Assembly (NCBI GenBank): GCA_030645355.1
Contig: JAUSNJ010000190.1
Location: 1-42,966, forward strand
DNA from: Rhodoferax sp.
Lineage (GTDB): Bacteria; Pseudomonadota; Gammaproteobacteria; Burkholderiales; Burkholderiaceae_C
Direction of reading: 5' to 3'
Length of the DNA stretch: 42,966 bases
Part shown: positions 1-9,468 of the stretch, in pieces
Layout: each line of letters opens with the position of its first letter
How positions within the stretch are numbered: the first letter of the stretch is position 1
Position numbers and translations under genes: made by a program
The notes under the pieces: generated by a model
What the model saw: only the letters and a program-made list of their open reading frames with translations
Databases searched by the model: none
Told to the model about the DNA's origin: nothing

Positions 1-502
1 AATGGTCACGGTCGGGGAACACCTCGTCCTGATTCGGCAGGTTGGCCCCGCCGGAGTCCACCAGATAAATGCAGGGCAGGCGGTTCTGCTGGGCAATCTC
101 CTGCGCGCGCAAATGCTTCTTGACGGTAACAGGGTAGTAGGTTCCGCCCTTCACGGTCGCGTCGTTGCACACAATCATGCAGTCCACGCCCGACACACGG
201 CCGATGCCGGCGATGACTCCGGCGCAGGGCGCGCTGTCCGTACCGTCACGGTCGGGGTACATGCCCATCGCCGCGAGCGGCGAGAGTTCGAGGAAGGGCG
301 TTCCGGCGTCCAGCAGGTTATGCACGCGGTCGCGGGGCAACAGCTTGCCACGGGCCGTGTGCTTGGCGCGGGCCGCTTCACCGCCACCCATGGCGGCCTT
401 GTCGGTCTGGGCGTTCAGGTCGGCCACCAGGGCGCGCATGGCGGCGGCGTTGGACTGGAAGTCCGCCGAGCGGGCATTGAGTTGGGTTTCGAGGATGGGC
501 AT
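1..502 (-). CDS. mccB: 3-methylcrotonyl-CoA carboxylase beta subunit, N-terminal part (cut by window edge)
   Basis: The biotin-dependent methylcrotonyl-CoA carboxylase beta (carboxyltransferase) subunit acts in leucine degradation, carboxylating 3-methylcrotonyl-CoA. The reading frame starts with ATG at 502 (reading [15 protein letters not shown]) and stays open to the left edge, so only about 167 N-terminal residues are visible. Family landmarks are the [16 protein letters not shown] segment, the [16 protein letters not shown] segment, and [20 protein letters not shown] near the edge, which is part of the crotonase-like acyl-CoA binding fold. The upstream acyl-CoA synthetase stops at 519, only 16 bases away, so the two are probably one operon. 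The isovaleryl-CoA dehydrogenase that supplies the pathway lies at the opposite edge of the window on the same strand. Propionyl-CoA carboxylase beta is a less likely alternative. Confidence 0.93.
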   Translation of the reverse strand, partial: MPILETQLNARSADFQSNAAAMRALVADLNAQTDKAAMGGGEAARAKHTARGKLLPRDRVHNLLDAGTPFLELSPLAAMGMYPDRDGTDSAPCAGVIAGIGRVSGVDCMIVCNDATVKGGTYYPVTVKKHLRAQEIAQQNRLPCIYLVDSGGANLPNQDEVFPDRDH

Positions 503-518
503 ATGAGCGTCTCTTCTT

Positions 519-2261
519 TCAGGCGGTTTTGTCTTCTTGCAGCCCAAGCTGCTGTTTCATTTCATCACGGATCTTGAACTTCTGGATCTTGCCGGTCACG
601 GTCATCGGGAACTCCGACACGAAGCGAATGTAGCGGGGGACCTTGTAGTGCGCAATCTGCCCCTTGCAGAAGGCGCGCACGGATTCTTCGTCCAGTGTCT
701 GGCCCGGGCGAACGATGATCCAGGCGCACAGCTCTTCGCCGTACTTCTGGTCGGGAATGCCGACCACCTGCACGTCCTGCACCTGGGGATGGCGGTACAG
801 AAACTCTTCCACCTCGCGCGGGTAGATGTTCTCGCCGCCACGGATGACCATGTCCTTGATGCGGCCGACGATATTCACGTAGCCCTGCGCGTCCATGGTG
901 GCCAGGTCGCCGGTGTGCATCCAGCCGTCGGCGTCGATGGCTTCGGCCGTCTTCTCCGGGTCGCCCCAGTAGCCGTGCATCACCGAATAGCCCAGCGTGC
1001 ACAGTTCACCCGTTTGCCCCACCGGAACCACGGCACCGCTCTCGGGGTCCACCACCTTGACCTGCAGGTGCGGCTGCACCTGACCTACGGTGGAGACGCG
1101 CCGCTCCAGCGGCGTTGTCGTGCTGCTTTGGCAGCTCACCGGGCTGGTTTCGGTCATGCCATAGGCAATGGTCACCTCGCCCATGTGCATCTCGCTGACG
1201 ACTCGCTTCATGACCTCGATCGGGCACGGCGAGCCGGCCATGATGCCGGTGCGCAAGCTGCTCAGATCAAACTCGCCAAAGCGCGGATGGTCCAACTCGG
1301 CAATGAACATGGTAGGCACGCCATGCAGGCCGGTGCAGCGCTCATCCTGCACCGTCTGCAGGACCGACAGCGCGTCGAAGCCGTCATTGGGGTACACGAT
1401 GGTGGAGCCGTGCGTGAAGCAGGCCAGATTGCCCAGAACCATGCCAAAGCAGTGGTACAGCGGCACAGGAATGCACAGGCGGTCAGCGGGCGTGAGGCGC
1501 ATGGCCTCGCCGATGAAAAAGCCGTTATTCAGGATGTTGCGGTGCGTCAGCGTCGCCCCTTTAGGGAACCCGGTTGTCCCGCTGGTGAACTGGATGTTAA
1601 TCGGCTGCGTGACCTGCAGCGTCCTGGCAATCGTGCTGATGCGCGGGTCAGCGGCATTGCCACTGGCGAGAAGGCTGGAGAAGCGCATCACCCCGGTGCC
1701 CTCATCGGGCTGGCCAGGCTCGTCGATCCAGACCACGGTGCGCAAAGCTGGCAGGCGTGCAGACTGCAGGGCGCCAGCCTGGGCGCTGGCCAACTCGGGC
1801 GCCAGCTCGCGCAGCATGCCCAAGTATTCGCTGGTCTTGAAGCGCGGCATGGTGACCAGCGCCTTGCAGCCGACCTTGTTCAGTGCATATTCGACCTCTG
1901 CCACGCGGTAGGCCGGGTTGATGTTCACCAAGATCAGCCCGACCTTGGCGGTGGCCAGCTGCATCAGCACCCACTGGGCGTTGTTGTGCGACCAGATGCC
2001 GATGCGGTCACCGGGCTCCAGCCCCAGACCCAGCAGGGCGCTGGCCAACTGGTTGCTGGCGGCCTGCAGCTCGCGGTAGCTGTAACGCAGACCCTGGTGC
2101 CTGCTGACCATGGCCGGGTGGTCGGGTTGTCGCGCCACCATGGCATCGAAAAAGTCGCCCAGCGTCTGTTCGATCAGTGGAACACCGGTCGCACCACGGG
2201 ACAGGCTGTGGGTTAACAAGGAAGTGTCGGCAAGCGCGGATGTCGCGTTGTTTGGCGTCAT
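519..2261 (-). CDS. AMP-dependent acyl-CoA synthetase (fatty/short-chain acyl-CoA ligase)
   Basis: This is an ANL-superfamily ligase that activates a carboxylic acid through an acyl-AMP to acyl-CoA. From ATG 2261 (reading [15 protein letters not shown]) it has 580 residues, a normal length for FadD-like enzymes. Visible motifs in order are [20 protein letters not shown] (AMP-binding P-loop), [33 protein letters not shown] (core A8 hinge), and near the C-terminus [17 protein letters not shown] with the catalytic lysine. The frame stays open 43 codons further upstream to 2390, but that stretch is unlike the family and overlaps the divergent araC promoter, so the internal ATG is preferred; no strong ribosome site precedes either. 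It sits directly upstream of mccB, which suggests a role in branched-chain or medium-chain acid catabolism. The exact substrate is not readable from sequence. Confidence 0.9.
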   Translation of the reverse strand: MTPNNATSALADTSLLTHSLSRGATGVPLIEQTLGDFFDAMVARQPDHPAMVSRHQGLRYSYRELQAASNQLASALLGLGLEPGDRIGIWSHNNAQWVLMQLATAKVGLILVNINPAYRVAEVEYALNKVGCKALVTMPRFKTSEYLGMLRELAPELASAQAGALQSARLPALRTVVWIDEPGQPDEGTGVMRFSSLLASGNAADPRISTIARTLQVTQPINIQFTSGTTGFPKGATLTHRNILNNGFFIGEAMRLTPADRLCIPVPLYHCFGMVLGNLACFTHGSTIVYPNDGFDALSVLQTVQDERCTGLHGVPTMFIAELDHPRFGEFDLSSLRTGIMAGSPCPIEVMKRVVSEMHMGEVTIAYGMTETSPVSCQSSTTTPLERRVSTVGQVQPHLQVKVVDPESGAVVPVGQTGELCTLGYSVMHGYWGDPEKTAEAIDADGWMHTGDLATMDAQGYVNIVGRIKDMVIRGGENIYPREVEEFLYRHPQVQDVQVVGIPDQKYGEELCAWIIVRPGQTLDEESVRAFCKGQIAHYKVPRYIRFVSEFPMTVTGKIQKFKIRDEMKQQLGLQEDKTA

Positions 2262-2348
2262 GGCGGGGTCCAGTGGTGAAGGTGGTCCGGGGAACAAACT
2301 CTGTCGCCGAGGATAGTACCCACGCCTTGCCAGCAGCAGACACCAAGG

Positions 2349-3437
2349 TTGCAAATTGCGCCAACATTTGGCACAGTACGGTTTGTGCAAAACGCTCCCA
2401 CCATCAGCCCCCTAACGCCACGCACTCCTGGTGTTGCCGCAACTCCCATCGCCTTTGTACAGGCCATTTTGCTGGCCTATGCCCGCTACGGCATCGACCC
2501 GCAGCAGGCACTCAAAAAGGCACAGATTACGCCAGACCTTCTTTCCGATCCGCGCGCACGCATCACCGCCCTGCAAATGGAGCTGATCTCGGACGCCGCC
2601 ATGCAGGAGCTGGACGATGAGGCCCTGGGCTGGTTCGGTCGGCGTCTACCCTGGGGCAGCTACGGCATGCTGGCACGCGCTTCGATTTCCGCGCCCACAC
2701 TGGGTGTGGCACTCAAACGCTGGTGCCGGCACCACGGATTGCTCACGGATGACATCGCATTGAACCTGCAGGTGGCCGGTGGCAGCGCCAGCATCACCAT
2801 TGCCGAGCGGGTGGCTCTGGGCGCTCTGCGCGAATTCTGTCTGGTGTCGGTGCTGCGCAATATCCACGGCCTGGCCTGCTGGCTGGTGGACTCGCGCATC
2901 GCGCTGCAGGGGGCGCAGTTTCCGTTCGCGGCGCCTGCACACGCAAGCGCCTACGCTATTCTGTTTGCCGGCCCCACCACCTTCGACAGCGGCCCAGCCA
3001 GTATCCGTTTTGACGCCCAATACCTGAGCCTGCCCTTGCGCCGCGACGAGAAGGCGCTGCGCCAGATGCTGCAGCACGCCCTGCCGCTGACTGTGCTGCA
3101 GTACCGCCGCGACCGGCTGCTGGTGCAGCGCGTGCGCCAGACCCTGGCCAGCCACGCCCAGCAAACCCACAGTGCCGAAGCACTGGCCGCCCTTTTGCAC
3201 GTGTCACCGCGCACCCTGCACCGCCAGCTCAAGGAAGAAGGCGCGACCCTGCAGGGCCTGAAGGACGAGGTGCGCCGCGCCCGCGCGGAGGAACTGCTGC
3301 ACCGTTCGGAACGCCCGATCAAGCAGGTGGCCGAGGCAGCGGGCTTTCAGAACGAGAAGAGTTTTATCCGCGCCTTCAAGGGCTGGACCGGGCTGTCGCC
3401 GGCGGAGTTCCGCAAGCGCACCCACCAGATTGCATAG
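2349..3437 (+). CDS. AraC-family transcriptional regulator
   Basis: A 362-residue regulator with an N-terminal arabinose-binding-like (OruR/ArgR type) domain at roughly residues 30-210 and a C-terminal double helix-turn-helix at roughly 265-360. The second DNA-binding half is clear in the segments [20 protein letters not shown] and [15 protein letters not shown]. It is divergent from the acyl-CoA synthetase with only 87 bases between the starts, so it probably controls that gene and mccB; this is inference from position. The start at 2349 lacks a strong ribosome site, and a GTG about 28 codons downstream (reading [13 protein letters not shown]) would also preserve the domain. The ligand is unknown. 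Confidence 0.88.
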   Translation: MQIAPTFGTVRFVQNAPTISPLTPRTPGVAATPIAFVQAILLAYARYGIDPQQALKKAQITPDLLSDPRARITALQMELISDAAMQELDDEALGWFGRRLPWGSYGMLARASISAPTLGVALKRWCRHHGLLTDDIALNLQVAGGSASITIAERVALGALREFCLVSVLRNIHGLACWLVDSRIALQGAQFPFAAPAHASAYAILFAGPTTFDSGPASIRFDAQYLSLPLRRDEKALRQMLQHALPLTVLQYRRDRLLVQRVRQTLASHAQQTHSAEALAALLHVSPRTLHRQLKEEGATLQGLKDEVRRARAEELLHRSERPIKQVAEAAGFQNEKSFIRAFKGWTGLSPAEFRKRTHQIA

Positions 3438-3448
3438 ACTCTGGCCCC

Positions 3449-4117
3449 ATGATCACCCTCTACCACTGCGTCAGCGCCCGCTCCTTCCGACCCCTGTGGC
3501 TGCTGGAGGAACTGGGCATTCCCTACGACCTGCGCATGCTGCCATTCCCGCCGCGCTCACTCGCACGCACCTTTCTGCAGGAGAATCCGCTGGGCACTGT
3601 GCCGCTGATGCTCGATGGCGACACCCGCATGACCGAGTCCACGGCGATCTGCCAGTATCTCGCGGCACTGCACAGCCCCGGCGTGCTGGATGTGCAGCCC
3701 ACCGAGGGCGCCTATGGCAGTTACCTGAACTGGCTGCACATGAGTGACGCCACGCTGACCTTTCCGCAAACCCTGGTGCTGCGCTACATCCACTTTGAGC
3801 CGGCCGAGCGCAAGCAGCCCCAGGTAGCCGAGGACTACAGCCGCTGGTTCCTGGCGCGGCTACGCGCGGTGGACGCCGCCGTGCAGCAGCAGGACTACCT
3901 GTGTGCGGGGCGCTTTACCGCCGCCGACGTGGCGGTGTCGTATGCACTGATGTTGGCCGGTCATCTGGGCCTGGATGCACAGTTCACCCCCGCAGTGGCC
4001 GACTATTGGGCGCGCCTGCGGCAACGCCCCGGCTTCCAGCAAGCCATGACAGCGCAACACCAGGCCGCTCTGGACCAGGGCGTGCCGACCACGGCGGCGC
4101 CCGACATCCGACCTTAG
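3449..4117 (+). CDS. Glutathione S-transferase family protein
   Basis: A 222-residue cytosolic GST. The N-terminal thioredoxin-like domain is visible as MITLYHCVSARSFRPLWLLE, then NPLGTVPLMLDGD and TESTAICQYLAAL (the glutathione gamma-glutamyl binding Glu-Ser). The all-helical C-terminal domain contains FTAADVAVSYALMLAG, the conserved N-capping/hydrophobic staple region. The gene starts 11 bases after the AraC gene on the same strand, so the two may share a transcript. Its stop codon overlaps the stop codon of the convergent EamA transporter gene. The substrate cannot be assigned; general detoxification of electrophiles is the family role. Confidence 0.9.
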   Translation: MITLYHCVSARSFRPLWLLEELGIPYDLRMLPFPPRSLARTFLQENPLGTVPLMLDGDTRMTESTAICQYLAALHSPGVLDVQPTEGAYGSYLNWLHMSDATLTFPQTLVLRYIHFEPAERKQPQVAEDYSRWFLARLRAVDAAVQQQDYLCAGRFTAADVAVSYALMLAGHLGLDAQFTPAVADYWARLRQRPGFQQAMTAQHQAALDQGVPTTAAPDIRP

Positions 4118-5061
4118 GCGTGTTGTGGCTTGATGCGCACCGCCCAGGCCACGCCAACCAGCAGCAGGCCCACCCCTACCAGCGTCAACGGCTGCGGCCA
4201 TTGGCCCCGCAGCAAATAGGCATAGCTCAGGGCGGCCAGGGTTTCAAACACGATCAACTGTCCCACCAGCGCGGTAGGCAGGCGCTGGCTGGCCTCGTTC
4301 CAGCAATGGGTGCCCAGCCATGAGGCAAACAAGCCGATGGCCAGCATCAGCCCGACAAAGGCTAGCGGACGCGGGCCAAACGGCATGGGAAACGCGTCAC
4401 CGGTCCCGGCCGTCCAACCCCAGAACGCCACATAGCCAACCAACGCCAGCGGCAGGGTTGCCAGCCCCTGGGCCGTGGCCCAGGCGCGTGGCTTGCGGCC
4501 CGGGTGCTCGCGCAGCCAGTTCGCATTGCGCAACGGATACCAGGTCCAGCACGCCACGGCCACCGCCGCCAGCAGGGCGCCGCTGGCGTAGCGCGCGGTA
4601 TCGGCCTGGGGGTCGCTGGAAAGTGTCCCCATCTCGACGTGATTCACGCAGGCAATGCCCGCCAGAATCGTGCCCAGACAAGGCGCCAGTCGGCCCCATG
4701 GCAAGCGCCCGTCCCGCTGGTGGTTCAACAGGTTGGCGGCTATGGAAATGACCACCGGCAGCGTGCCGATGATCATGGTCGGCAGCGGTCCGCCGGCGCG
4801 CTGGATAGCACTGGCCAGACACAGGTAATACAGCACATTGCCAATGGCGGCGAGCTTGAGTGCCTCGATCCAGTCGGCACGCGTCATGCGCGCCAGCTCG
4901 GACCGATCCAGCCAGGCCAGCGGTATCGCAATCAGGCCGAATGCCAGGTAGCGCCCAAACGCCTGTAGCGCGGCCGGGTATTCCGGCAACAACAAGGGTC
5001 CGACAAACACCAGCCCCCACATAATCCCCGCCGCCAACGCAAACGCAACACCTGCCAACAT
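4114..5061 (-). CDS. EamA/DMT-family membrane transporter
   Basis: A drug/metabolite transporter superfamily protein of 315 residues from ATG 5061 (reading MLAGVAFALAAGIMWGLVFV). About ten hydrophobic segments arranged as two EamA repeats are readable, with PTMIIGTLPVVISIAANLL closing the first repeat and PTALVGQLIVFETLAALSYA in the second. The frame remains open to 5193, but those 44 extra residues are polar and untypical and would run into the upstream gene; CAGGGCA before 5061 serves as a modest ribosome site. An AraC regulator ends 91 bases upstream on the same strand and may control it. Metabolite or amino-acid export is the family theme; the actual substrate is unknown. Confidence 0.88.
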   Translation of the reverse strand: MLAGVAFALAAGIMWGLVFVGPLLLPEYPAALQAFGRYLAFGLIAIPLAWLDRSELARMTRADWIEALKLAAIGNVLYYLCLASAIQRAGGPLPTMIIGTLPVVISIAANLLNHQRDGRLPWGRLAPCLGTILAGIACVNHVEMGTLSSDPQADTARYASGALLAAVAVACWTWYPLRNANWLREHPGRKPRAWATAQGLATLPLALVGYVAFWGWTAGTGDAFPMPFGPRPLAFVGLMLAIGLFASWLGTHCWNEASQRLPTALVGQLIVFETLAALSYAYLLRGQWPQPLTLVGVGLLLVGVAWAVRIKPQHA

Positions 5062-5152
5062 GAACTGCCCTGTAAACAATAGGGCTGCAGTGTCGCCCGA
5101 ATGGGCGGGGGCGTCTTGTACGAGATTGCGGTTTTTGGGGGCGCGTCGGTTT

Positions 5153-5980
5153 CTACTTACTGACTTGGCGCTGGTAGCGCGCGGGTGCCACACCGTAGCG
5201 GTTGCGAAATGCGCGGGTCAAATGGGCCTGGTCGGTCAGGCCTGCGCGCGCGGCGACCTCCGCCGGTGTCACGCCCTGGGCCAGCCACTGCTTGGCCGCA
5301 TACAGGCGCCGCGCCATCAGCATCTGGTGCGGGGTGGCGTGGTACTGGGCCTGGAACTGCCGCAGAAAATGGAATGGACTCAAGCCCACCACCGCGGCCA
5401 GATCGTCCAGCACGATGCGATCCTCCAGATGGGCTTGCATATAGTCAATCACGTCCGTGAAACGCCCAACTGACCGCTCCGAGGTGACCGACTGCCGGCG
5501 CACATAGGGACGCAAGCCGGCGACAAACTGCGCCAGCAAGCCGTCAAACGCCAGCGGGTCCTGGGTCTGCCACAGCGCCTCCAGCAGCCGGGAGAGGTGC
5601 TGACCCTGTGGGCGATCGCGCTCCACCACCGCATCGTCAAACCACCACCCCGCATCGCCGGTGATGTCCGCCAGCAGCGCCGGCTCGATATAGACCATGC
5701 GGTAGCGCCAGCCGCCCAATGTCTCGGCGCGCCCGGTGTGCAGCACGTCGGGGTTCATCAGCACAATGGAATCGGGAGGTGCCAGATGGTCGCTGCCCTG
5801 GTAGCGAAAGCGCTCCACGCCTTGCTCGATGACGCCAAAACCATAGGCCTCATGGGTATGCGGTTCAAACGCATGGCGCACGATATGGGCCCGGTACAGC
5901 TCGACCCCGGCGCGCCCGGACGGCGCGCGGAATTCGGCGCGGTCGGTAGCAAATTCGAAGTACTCAGGGACGGCTTGCAT
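5153..5980 (-). CDS. AraC-family regulator with cupin sensor domain
   Basis: A 275-residue regulator. The N-terminal cupin-type AraC ligand-binding domain is seen at about residues 20-150, with HAFEPHTHEAYGFGVIEQG carrying the metal/ligand-binding histidines typical of these cupins. The C-terminal double HTH is at about 175-272, for example LDDLAAVVGLSPFHFLRQF followed by TPAEVAARAGLTDQAHLTRA and FRNRYGVAPARYQRQ. It lies immediately upstream of the EamA transporter in the same direction, a common arrangement in which the regulator senses the exported compound. That link is inferred from position only. Confidence 0.9.
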   Translation of the reverse strand: MQAVPEYFEFATDRAEFRAPSGRAGVELYRAHIVRHAFEPHTHEAYGFGVIEQGVERFRYQGSDHLAPPDSIVLMNPDVLHTGRAETLGGWRYRMVYIEPALLADITGDAGWWFDDAVVERDRPQGQHLSRLLEALWQTQDPLAFDGLLAQFVAGLRPYVRRQSVTSERSVGRFTDVIDYMQAHLEDRIVLDDLAAVVGLSPFHFLRQFQAQYHATPHQMLMARRLYAAKQWLAQGVTPAEVAARAGLTDQAHLTRAFRNRYGVAPARYQRQVSK

Positions 5981-6087
5981 GGCTGTCCCGCATGGTACCC
6001 AATCGCCCGGTCACGCGTAGGTCGCCGCCGGCTGCCGGTTTACAGTGCGGGACTACTACAAGCCCACGTACAAATCGAGAGAGCGCC

Positions 6088-6513
6088 ATGAAACTGGAAG
6101 TACCCGACAACAAACGCCTCGTGCACACCATGACCACCCCCAGTCGCTGGGGCGACATGGATGCCATGGGGCATGTCAACAACACCGTCTACTTGCGCTA
6201 CATGGAGACGGCCCGCATCGAGCTGATGCAAGGTGCAGGGTTTGGCACCAACCCCTTGGGCGAAGGCTTTGTCATTGCCAACATCTTCTGCAACTTCATT
6301 CGCCAGCTCGAACACCCGGGCGAGGTGCTCATCAGGAGCTACGTGGGATCCGTGGGCCGGTCGTCGTTCGACATGTACCACGAGCTGCTGCGCACCGACG
6401 ACAGCAATACCGTCTATGCGAACGGCGGCGAGACCATGGTGTGGATTGACTTTCCCCAACAGAAGTCGTTGCCGATCCCGGATGGTCTACGCGATTGGTT
6501 GACTGGCACTTGA
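6088..6513 (+). CDS. Acyl-CoA thioesterase, 4HBT hotdog family
   Basis: A 141-residue hotdog-fold thioesterase of the YbgC/4-hydroxybenzoyl-CoA thioesterase type, which hydrolyses acyl-CoA esters to free acid and CoA. The signature SRWGDMDAMGHVNNTVYLRY (residues about 16-35) contains the catalytic aspartate and the helix that covers the CoA pantetheine. The ATG at 6088 is preferred over the open frame back to 5992 because family members begin just ahead of this motif and GAGAGAG lies 4-11 bases upstream. Divergent from the AraC/EamA pair. The substrate is not known; the surrounding acyl-CoA metabolism fits a housekeeping thioesterase. Confidence 0.9.
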   Translation: MKLEVPDNKRLVHTMTTPSRWGDMDAMGHVNNTVYLRYMETARIELMQGAGFGTNPLGEGFVIANIFCNFIRQLEHPGEVLIRSYVGSVGRSSFDMYHELLRTDDSNTVYANGGETMVWIDFPQQKSLPIPDGLRDWLTGT

Positions 6514-6595
6514 TCCGTCAGCGACGAACCAACACAGCGCGGCATGGCCTAAATGGGCTGGCGCCAGAACGTTTCAACTATTTGACCAATCCACA

Positions 6596-6985
6596 ATGAA
6601 GAAAATTTCTGCAATGGCGGTGATCGTTATTTTCAGTATCTGGGGCTACCACCGGTTTCAACTCAACAGGACTCAGATTGAGGAATTCGTCAGCACCCAT
6701 TGGTCCACACAGGTGACCGCGGCTGACAAGCCGAAAATCAGCGAAATCGATGGCAGCGTTTTTTCAGCTCTGAATGAAAAACTCGCCAAAGCGTGTGCTG
6801 AAGACAAATATGGCATGACGGAAGCGATGTGTATCCAGACCATTGCCGACAGAAAAGACATGTGCCAGCGATGGACCGTTCAAAAATACCAGGAACTTCC
6901 GCCCAGCGTCGAACGACTGGAAATGGTCCTTTCCAGCCACACCGACTGCGTGTTCCAGTGGGCGCCCTCCTCGCCGTCAATTTAG
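6596..6985 (+). CDS. Small membrane-anchored protein of unknown function
   Basis: A 129-residue protein that I do not recognise. Residues 1-18 (MKKISAMAVIVIFSIWGY) form a signal anchor or signal peptide; the remainder is soluble, presumably periplasmic, with cysteines in the segments AKACAEDKYGMTEAMC, DRKDMC and HTDC that could pair as two disulfides. Codon and base use are visibly more AT-rich than in the adjoining genes, which hints at recent acquisition or a fast-evolving gene. It stands alone between the thioesterase and the convergent acyl-CoA dehydrogenase, leaving only 12 bases to the latter's stop. Confidence 0.6.
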   Translation: MKKISAMAVIVIFSIWGYHRFQLNRTQIEEFVSTHWSTQVTAADKPKISEIDGSVFSALNEKLAKACAEDKYGMTEAMCIQTIADRKDMCQRWTVQKYQELPPSVERLEMVLSSHTDCVFQWAPSSPSI

Positions 6986-6997
6986 CGAATGGTGGCC

Positions 6998-8698
6998 CTA
7001 CACGCGGGGCGTCGCCCGCGCAATGATGGCCGCGCAATCCACGCCGCGCGGCAGGTTGCCAAAGGTCAGGCCGCTGCTGTGCTCGGCCAGGCGGGACGCG
7101 CAGAATGCATCGGCCACGGCCGGATTGCCAAAGCGCACCAGCAGCGATCCTTGCAGCGCCAGCGCCATTTTTTCCACGACGCCGCGCGCCCGGTATTCGA
7201 TGGCGGACGGGTCCACCAGCTCGGCGCCCAGGCGCGCCACATACTGGTCCAGTCGGCGGTCGGTGCCAGCGGCGGCTTGCACTTCATCCATATAGGCGTC
7301 CACCGATCCCGGGTTGCGGCCCATGGCGCGCAGCATGTCCAGGCACTGCACGTTGCCGCTGCCCTCCCAGATGGAATTGACCGGTGATTCGCGGAACAGG
7401 CGGGGCATGATGCAGTCTTCCATGACGCCGCTGCCGCCAATGCACTCCATGGCCTCATAGGCGTGCGCCGGGGTGCGTTTGCAGATCCAGTATTTGCCGA
7501 CCGCCGTTCCCACGCGCACCAGCATTTTTTCGTGTTCGCTGGCCCCGCCAACGTCCAGTGACCTGGCAATGCGCAGGGTCATGGCCAGCGCGGCCTCATT
7601 CTCAATGACCAGATCCGCCAGCACGTTTTGCATCAGCGGCTGCTCGGACAACAGCTTGCCAAAGGCCGACCGATGGGCGCAGTGGTGCAAGGATTGCGCC
7701 ACGGCCTGGCGCATGCCCGCACTTGACCCCACCATGCAGTCAAAGCGCGTCATGGTGACCATCTTCAAAATGGTCGCAACACCACGGCCTTCGCCACCGA
7801 CCATGTGCGCCGTAGCACCGCGCAGCTCGGTCTCGCACGAGGCGTTGGCCACATTGCCCATCTTGTTCTTCAGGCGCTGGATCTGCAGCGGGTTCTTGCT
7901 GCCGTCTGCACGCCAGCGCGGCAGCCAGAAACAGGACAGACCACCGGGTGCTTGCGCCAGCACCAGGAAAGCATCGCTCATGGGCGCCGACACAAAGTAT
8001 TTGTGGCCGACCAACTCATACAGCTGCCCCGGGCCTTCGGCGCCCAGCGGCGTGGCACGCAGCGTGTTGGCCCGCACGTCAGAGCCACCCTGTTTTTCGG
8101 TCATGGCCATGCCGACGGTGATGGCGGACTTCTGCTCCATCGGAATATTGCGGTGGTCGTACTGAAACGCGGTGATTTTGGGCAGCCACTGCGCGGCCAG
8201 CTCGGGCTGCTCCAGCAGGGCGGGCACCACGGCCGAGGTCATGGTCACCGGGCACCCGTGTGCCGCGTCGACCTGCCCCTGCAGGTAGGACATGGCGGCA
8301 CGCGCCACGTGCGCTCCGGGCCCGGGCTTGCGCCAGTGCGACGCGTGCAGGCCGTGCTCCATGGAGATTTGCATCAAGCGGTGGTAGGCCGGGTGAAAGC
8401 GAACTTCGTCGATACGGTGGCCGTAGTTGTCGTGCGTGTACAGCACAGGTTTGTTTTCGTTGGCCTGGAAGCCCAGCTCGATCACCTCACGGCTGCCCGT
8501 CAGTGCACCAAAAGTCTGCAGCTGCGGTGCGGCCCATGCCGCACCCTCGCGTGCCACGGCCTCCACCAGGGCCACGTCCTGCGCATAGACGTTGTAGTCG
8601 CGTAGCGGTGGCGGCTGGTTTTCCACCACGTGGGTCTCGGCCAGGTGCCCCTGGATACTGGCGGGTGCGGTGGCTTTGGGGAAGGTGGTTTGCAACAT
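6998..8698 (-). CDS. AidB-like acyl-CoA dehydrogenase
   Basis: A 566-residue flavoprotein of the AidB branch of acyl-CoA dehydrogenases. The start at ATG 8698 (reading MLQTTFPKATAPAS) is supported by AAGGAG seven bases upstream; an open frame continues to 8752 but lacks that support. Features are the long N-terminal extension before the helical domain, MTEKQGGSDVRANTLRATPL (flavin-binding beta domain), and the AidB-type block YEAMECIGGSGVMED followed by PRLFRESPVNSIWEGSGNVQ with FAD contacts. In E. coli AidB belongs to the adaptive response to alkylation, but many beta-proteobacterial members lie in acyl-CoA clusters as here. A TetR regulator is divergent with a palindrome between them. The true acyl-CoA substrate is open. 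Confidence 0.9.
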   Translation of the reverse strand: MLQTTFPKATAPASIQGHLAETHVVENQPPPLRDYNVYAQDVALVEAVAREGAAWAAPQLQTFGALTGSREVIELGFQANENKPVLYTHDNYGHRIDEVRFHPAYHRLMQISMEHGLHASHWRKPGPGAHVARAAMSYLQGQVDAAHGCPVTMTSAVVPALLEQPELAAQWLPKITAFQYDHRNIPMEQKSAITVGMAMTEKQGGSDVRANTLRATPLGAEGPGQLYELVGHKYFVSAPMSDAFLVLAQAPGGLSCFWLPRWRADGSKNPLQIQRLKNKMGNVANASCETELRGATAHMVGGEGRGVATILKMVTMTRFDCMVGSSAGMRQAVAQSLHHCAHRSAFGKLLSEQPLMQNVLADLVIENEAALAMTLRIARSLDVGGASEHEKMLVRVGTAVGKYWICKRTPAHAYEAMECIGGSGVMEDCIMPRLFRESPVNSIWEGSGNVQCLDMLRAMGRNPGSVDAYMDEVQAAAGTDRRLDQYVARLGAELVDPSAIEYRARGVVEKMALALQGSLLVRFGNPAVADAFCASRLAEHSSGLTFGNLPRGVDCAAIIARATPRV

Positions 8699-8755
8699 GG
8701 GGGACTCCTTGGGCAACACAGTAACTGTCGGCAGTGTTTGGCCGAAATTCAAAGT

Positions 8756-8771
8756 ATGAATGTTAGTTCAT
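8756..8771. promoter_or_regulatory. Candidate TetR operator (ATGAA-N6-TTCAT)
   Basis: A perfect inverted repeat, ATGAA at 8756-8760 and TTCAT at 8767-8771 separated by six bases, lies in the 140-base gap between the AidB-like dehydrogenase and its divergent TetR regulator. Size and placement suit a TetR-family operator controlling both genes. Binding by this regulator is inferred. Confidence 0.45.
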
Positions 8772-8838
8772 TTTATGAAAACTGCCGCTGCGCTACAGTG
8801 GCGCTTCTTCAAAAACCCTCAATCAGGCAGCAGAACCG

Positions 8839-9468
8839 ATGGCATACCGCCCCACCGAAAAGACCATGGCACGCAAAGCGGAAATCCGGCAGAAGCTGCT
8901 GGACGCGGCGCTGGCGCTGGTGAGCCGAGGGGGGTTTGGTGCACTTACCATACTGGCAGTGGCGGCCGAGGCCGGCATTGCCACGGGTGCGGTCTACAAA
9001 CACTTTGAGTCCAAGGCACAGCTCTGCGCCGAAGTGTTTCGCATTGCCACCGAACGCGAAGTCGCCGTGGTACGCGCTACTGCCCTCGGTGCCGGCAGCC
9101 CCAGCGAACGTCTGCTGCGCGCCGTGGAAGCCTTTGCCCTGCGGGCGCTGCGCAACCCGCGCCTGGCGTTTGCGCTGATTGCCGAACCGGTGGATGCCCT
9201 GGTGGATGCGCAGCGGCTGCTTTACCGCCACGCCTATGCCGATGTGTTCGTTGAGCTGGTGGCGCAAGGCATTGCGAGTGGGGAGTTTGCGGACCAAGCG
9301 CCCAGTGTGAGCGCCGCCGCACTGGTGGGCGTCATCGCCGAAGCCATGGTGGGGCCACTGTCCTGGCCCACACCCCAGAAGCCCGAACTGGAACCAGGCA
9401 CCCTGATCGCCGCCATACAGGCGTTTTGCCTGCGGGCGGTGACGGCCCCCAGCCGGCGGGGAAACTAG
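8839..9468 (+). CDS. TetR-family transcriptional regulator
   Basis: A 209-residue TetR repressor. The N-terminal HTH is clear: KAEIRQKLLDAALALVSRGG then FGALTILAVAAEAGIATGAV and YKHFESKAQLCAEVF, the standard TetR pattern with the YxHFxSK recognition end. A second possible start is the ATG ten codons later (reading MARKAEIRQ). The C-terminal ligand domain is helical and not assignable. Divergent from the AidB-like dehydrogenase and therefore its most likely regulator, probably sensing an acyl-CoA; this is inference. The stop overlaps that of the convergent rhodanese gene. Confidence 0.9.
   Translation: MAYRPTEKTMARKAEIRQKLLDAALALVSRGGFGALTILAVAAEAGIATGAVYKHFESKAQLCAEVFRIATEREVAVVRATALGAGSPSERLLRAVEAFALRALRNPRLAFALIAEPVDALVDAQRLLYRHAYADVFVELVAQGIASGEFADQAPSVSAAALVGVIAEAMVGPLSWPTPQKPELEPGTLIAAIQAFCLRAVTAPSRRGN

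Noticed and set aside
537..2216. Long open frame (559 codons) on the plus strand opposite the acyl-CoA synthetase
   Set aside because: It is antisense to a well-supported ANL enzyme, is rich in His/Arg/Gln as expected of a GC-rich shadow frame, and has no domain or ribosome site.
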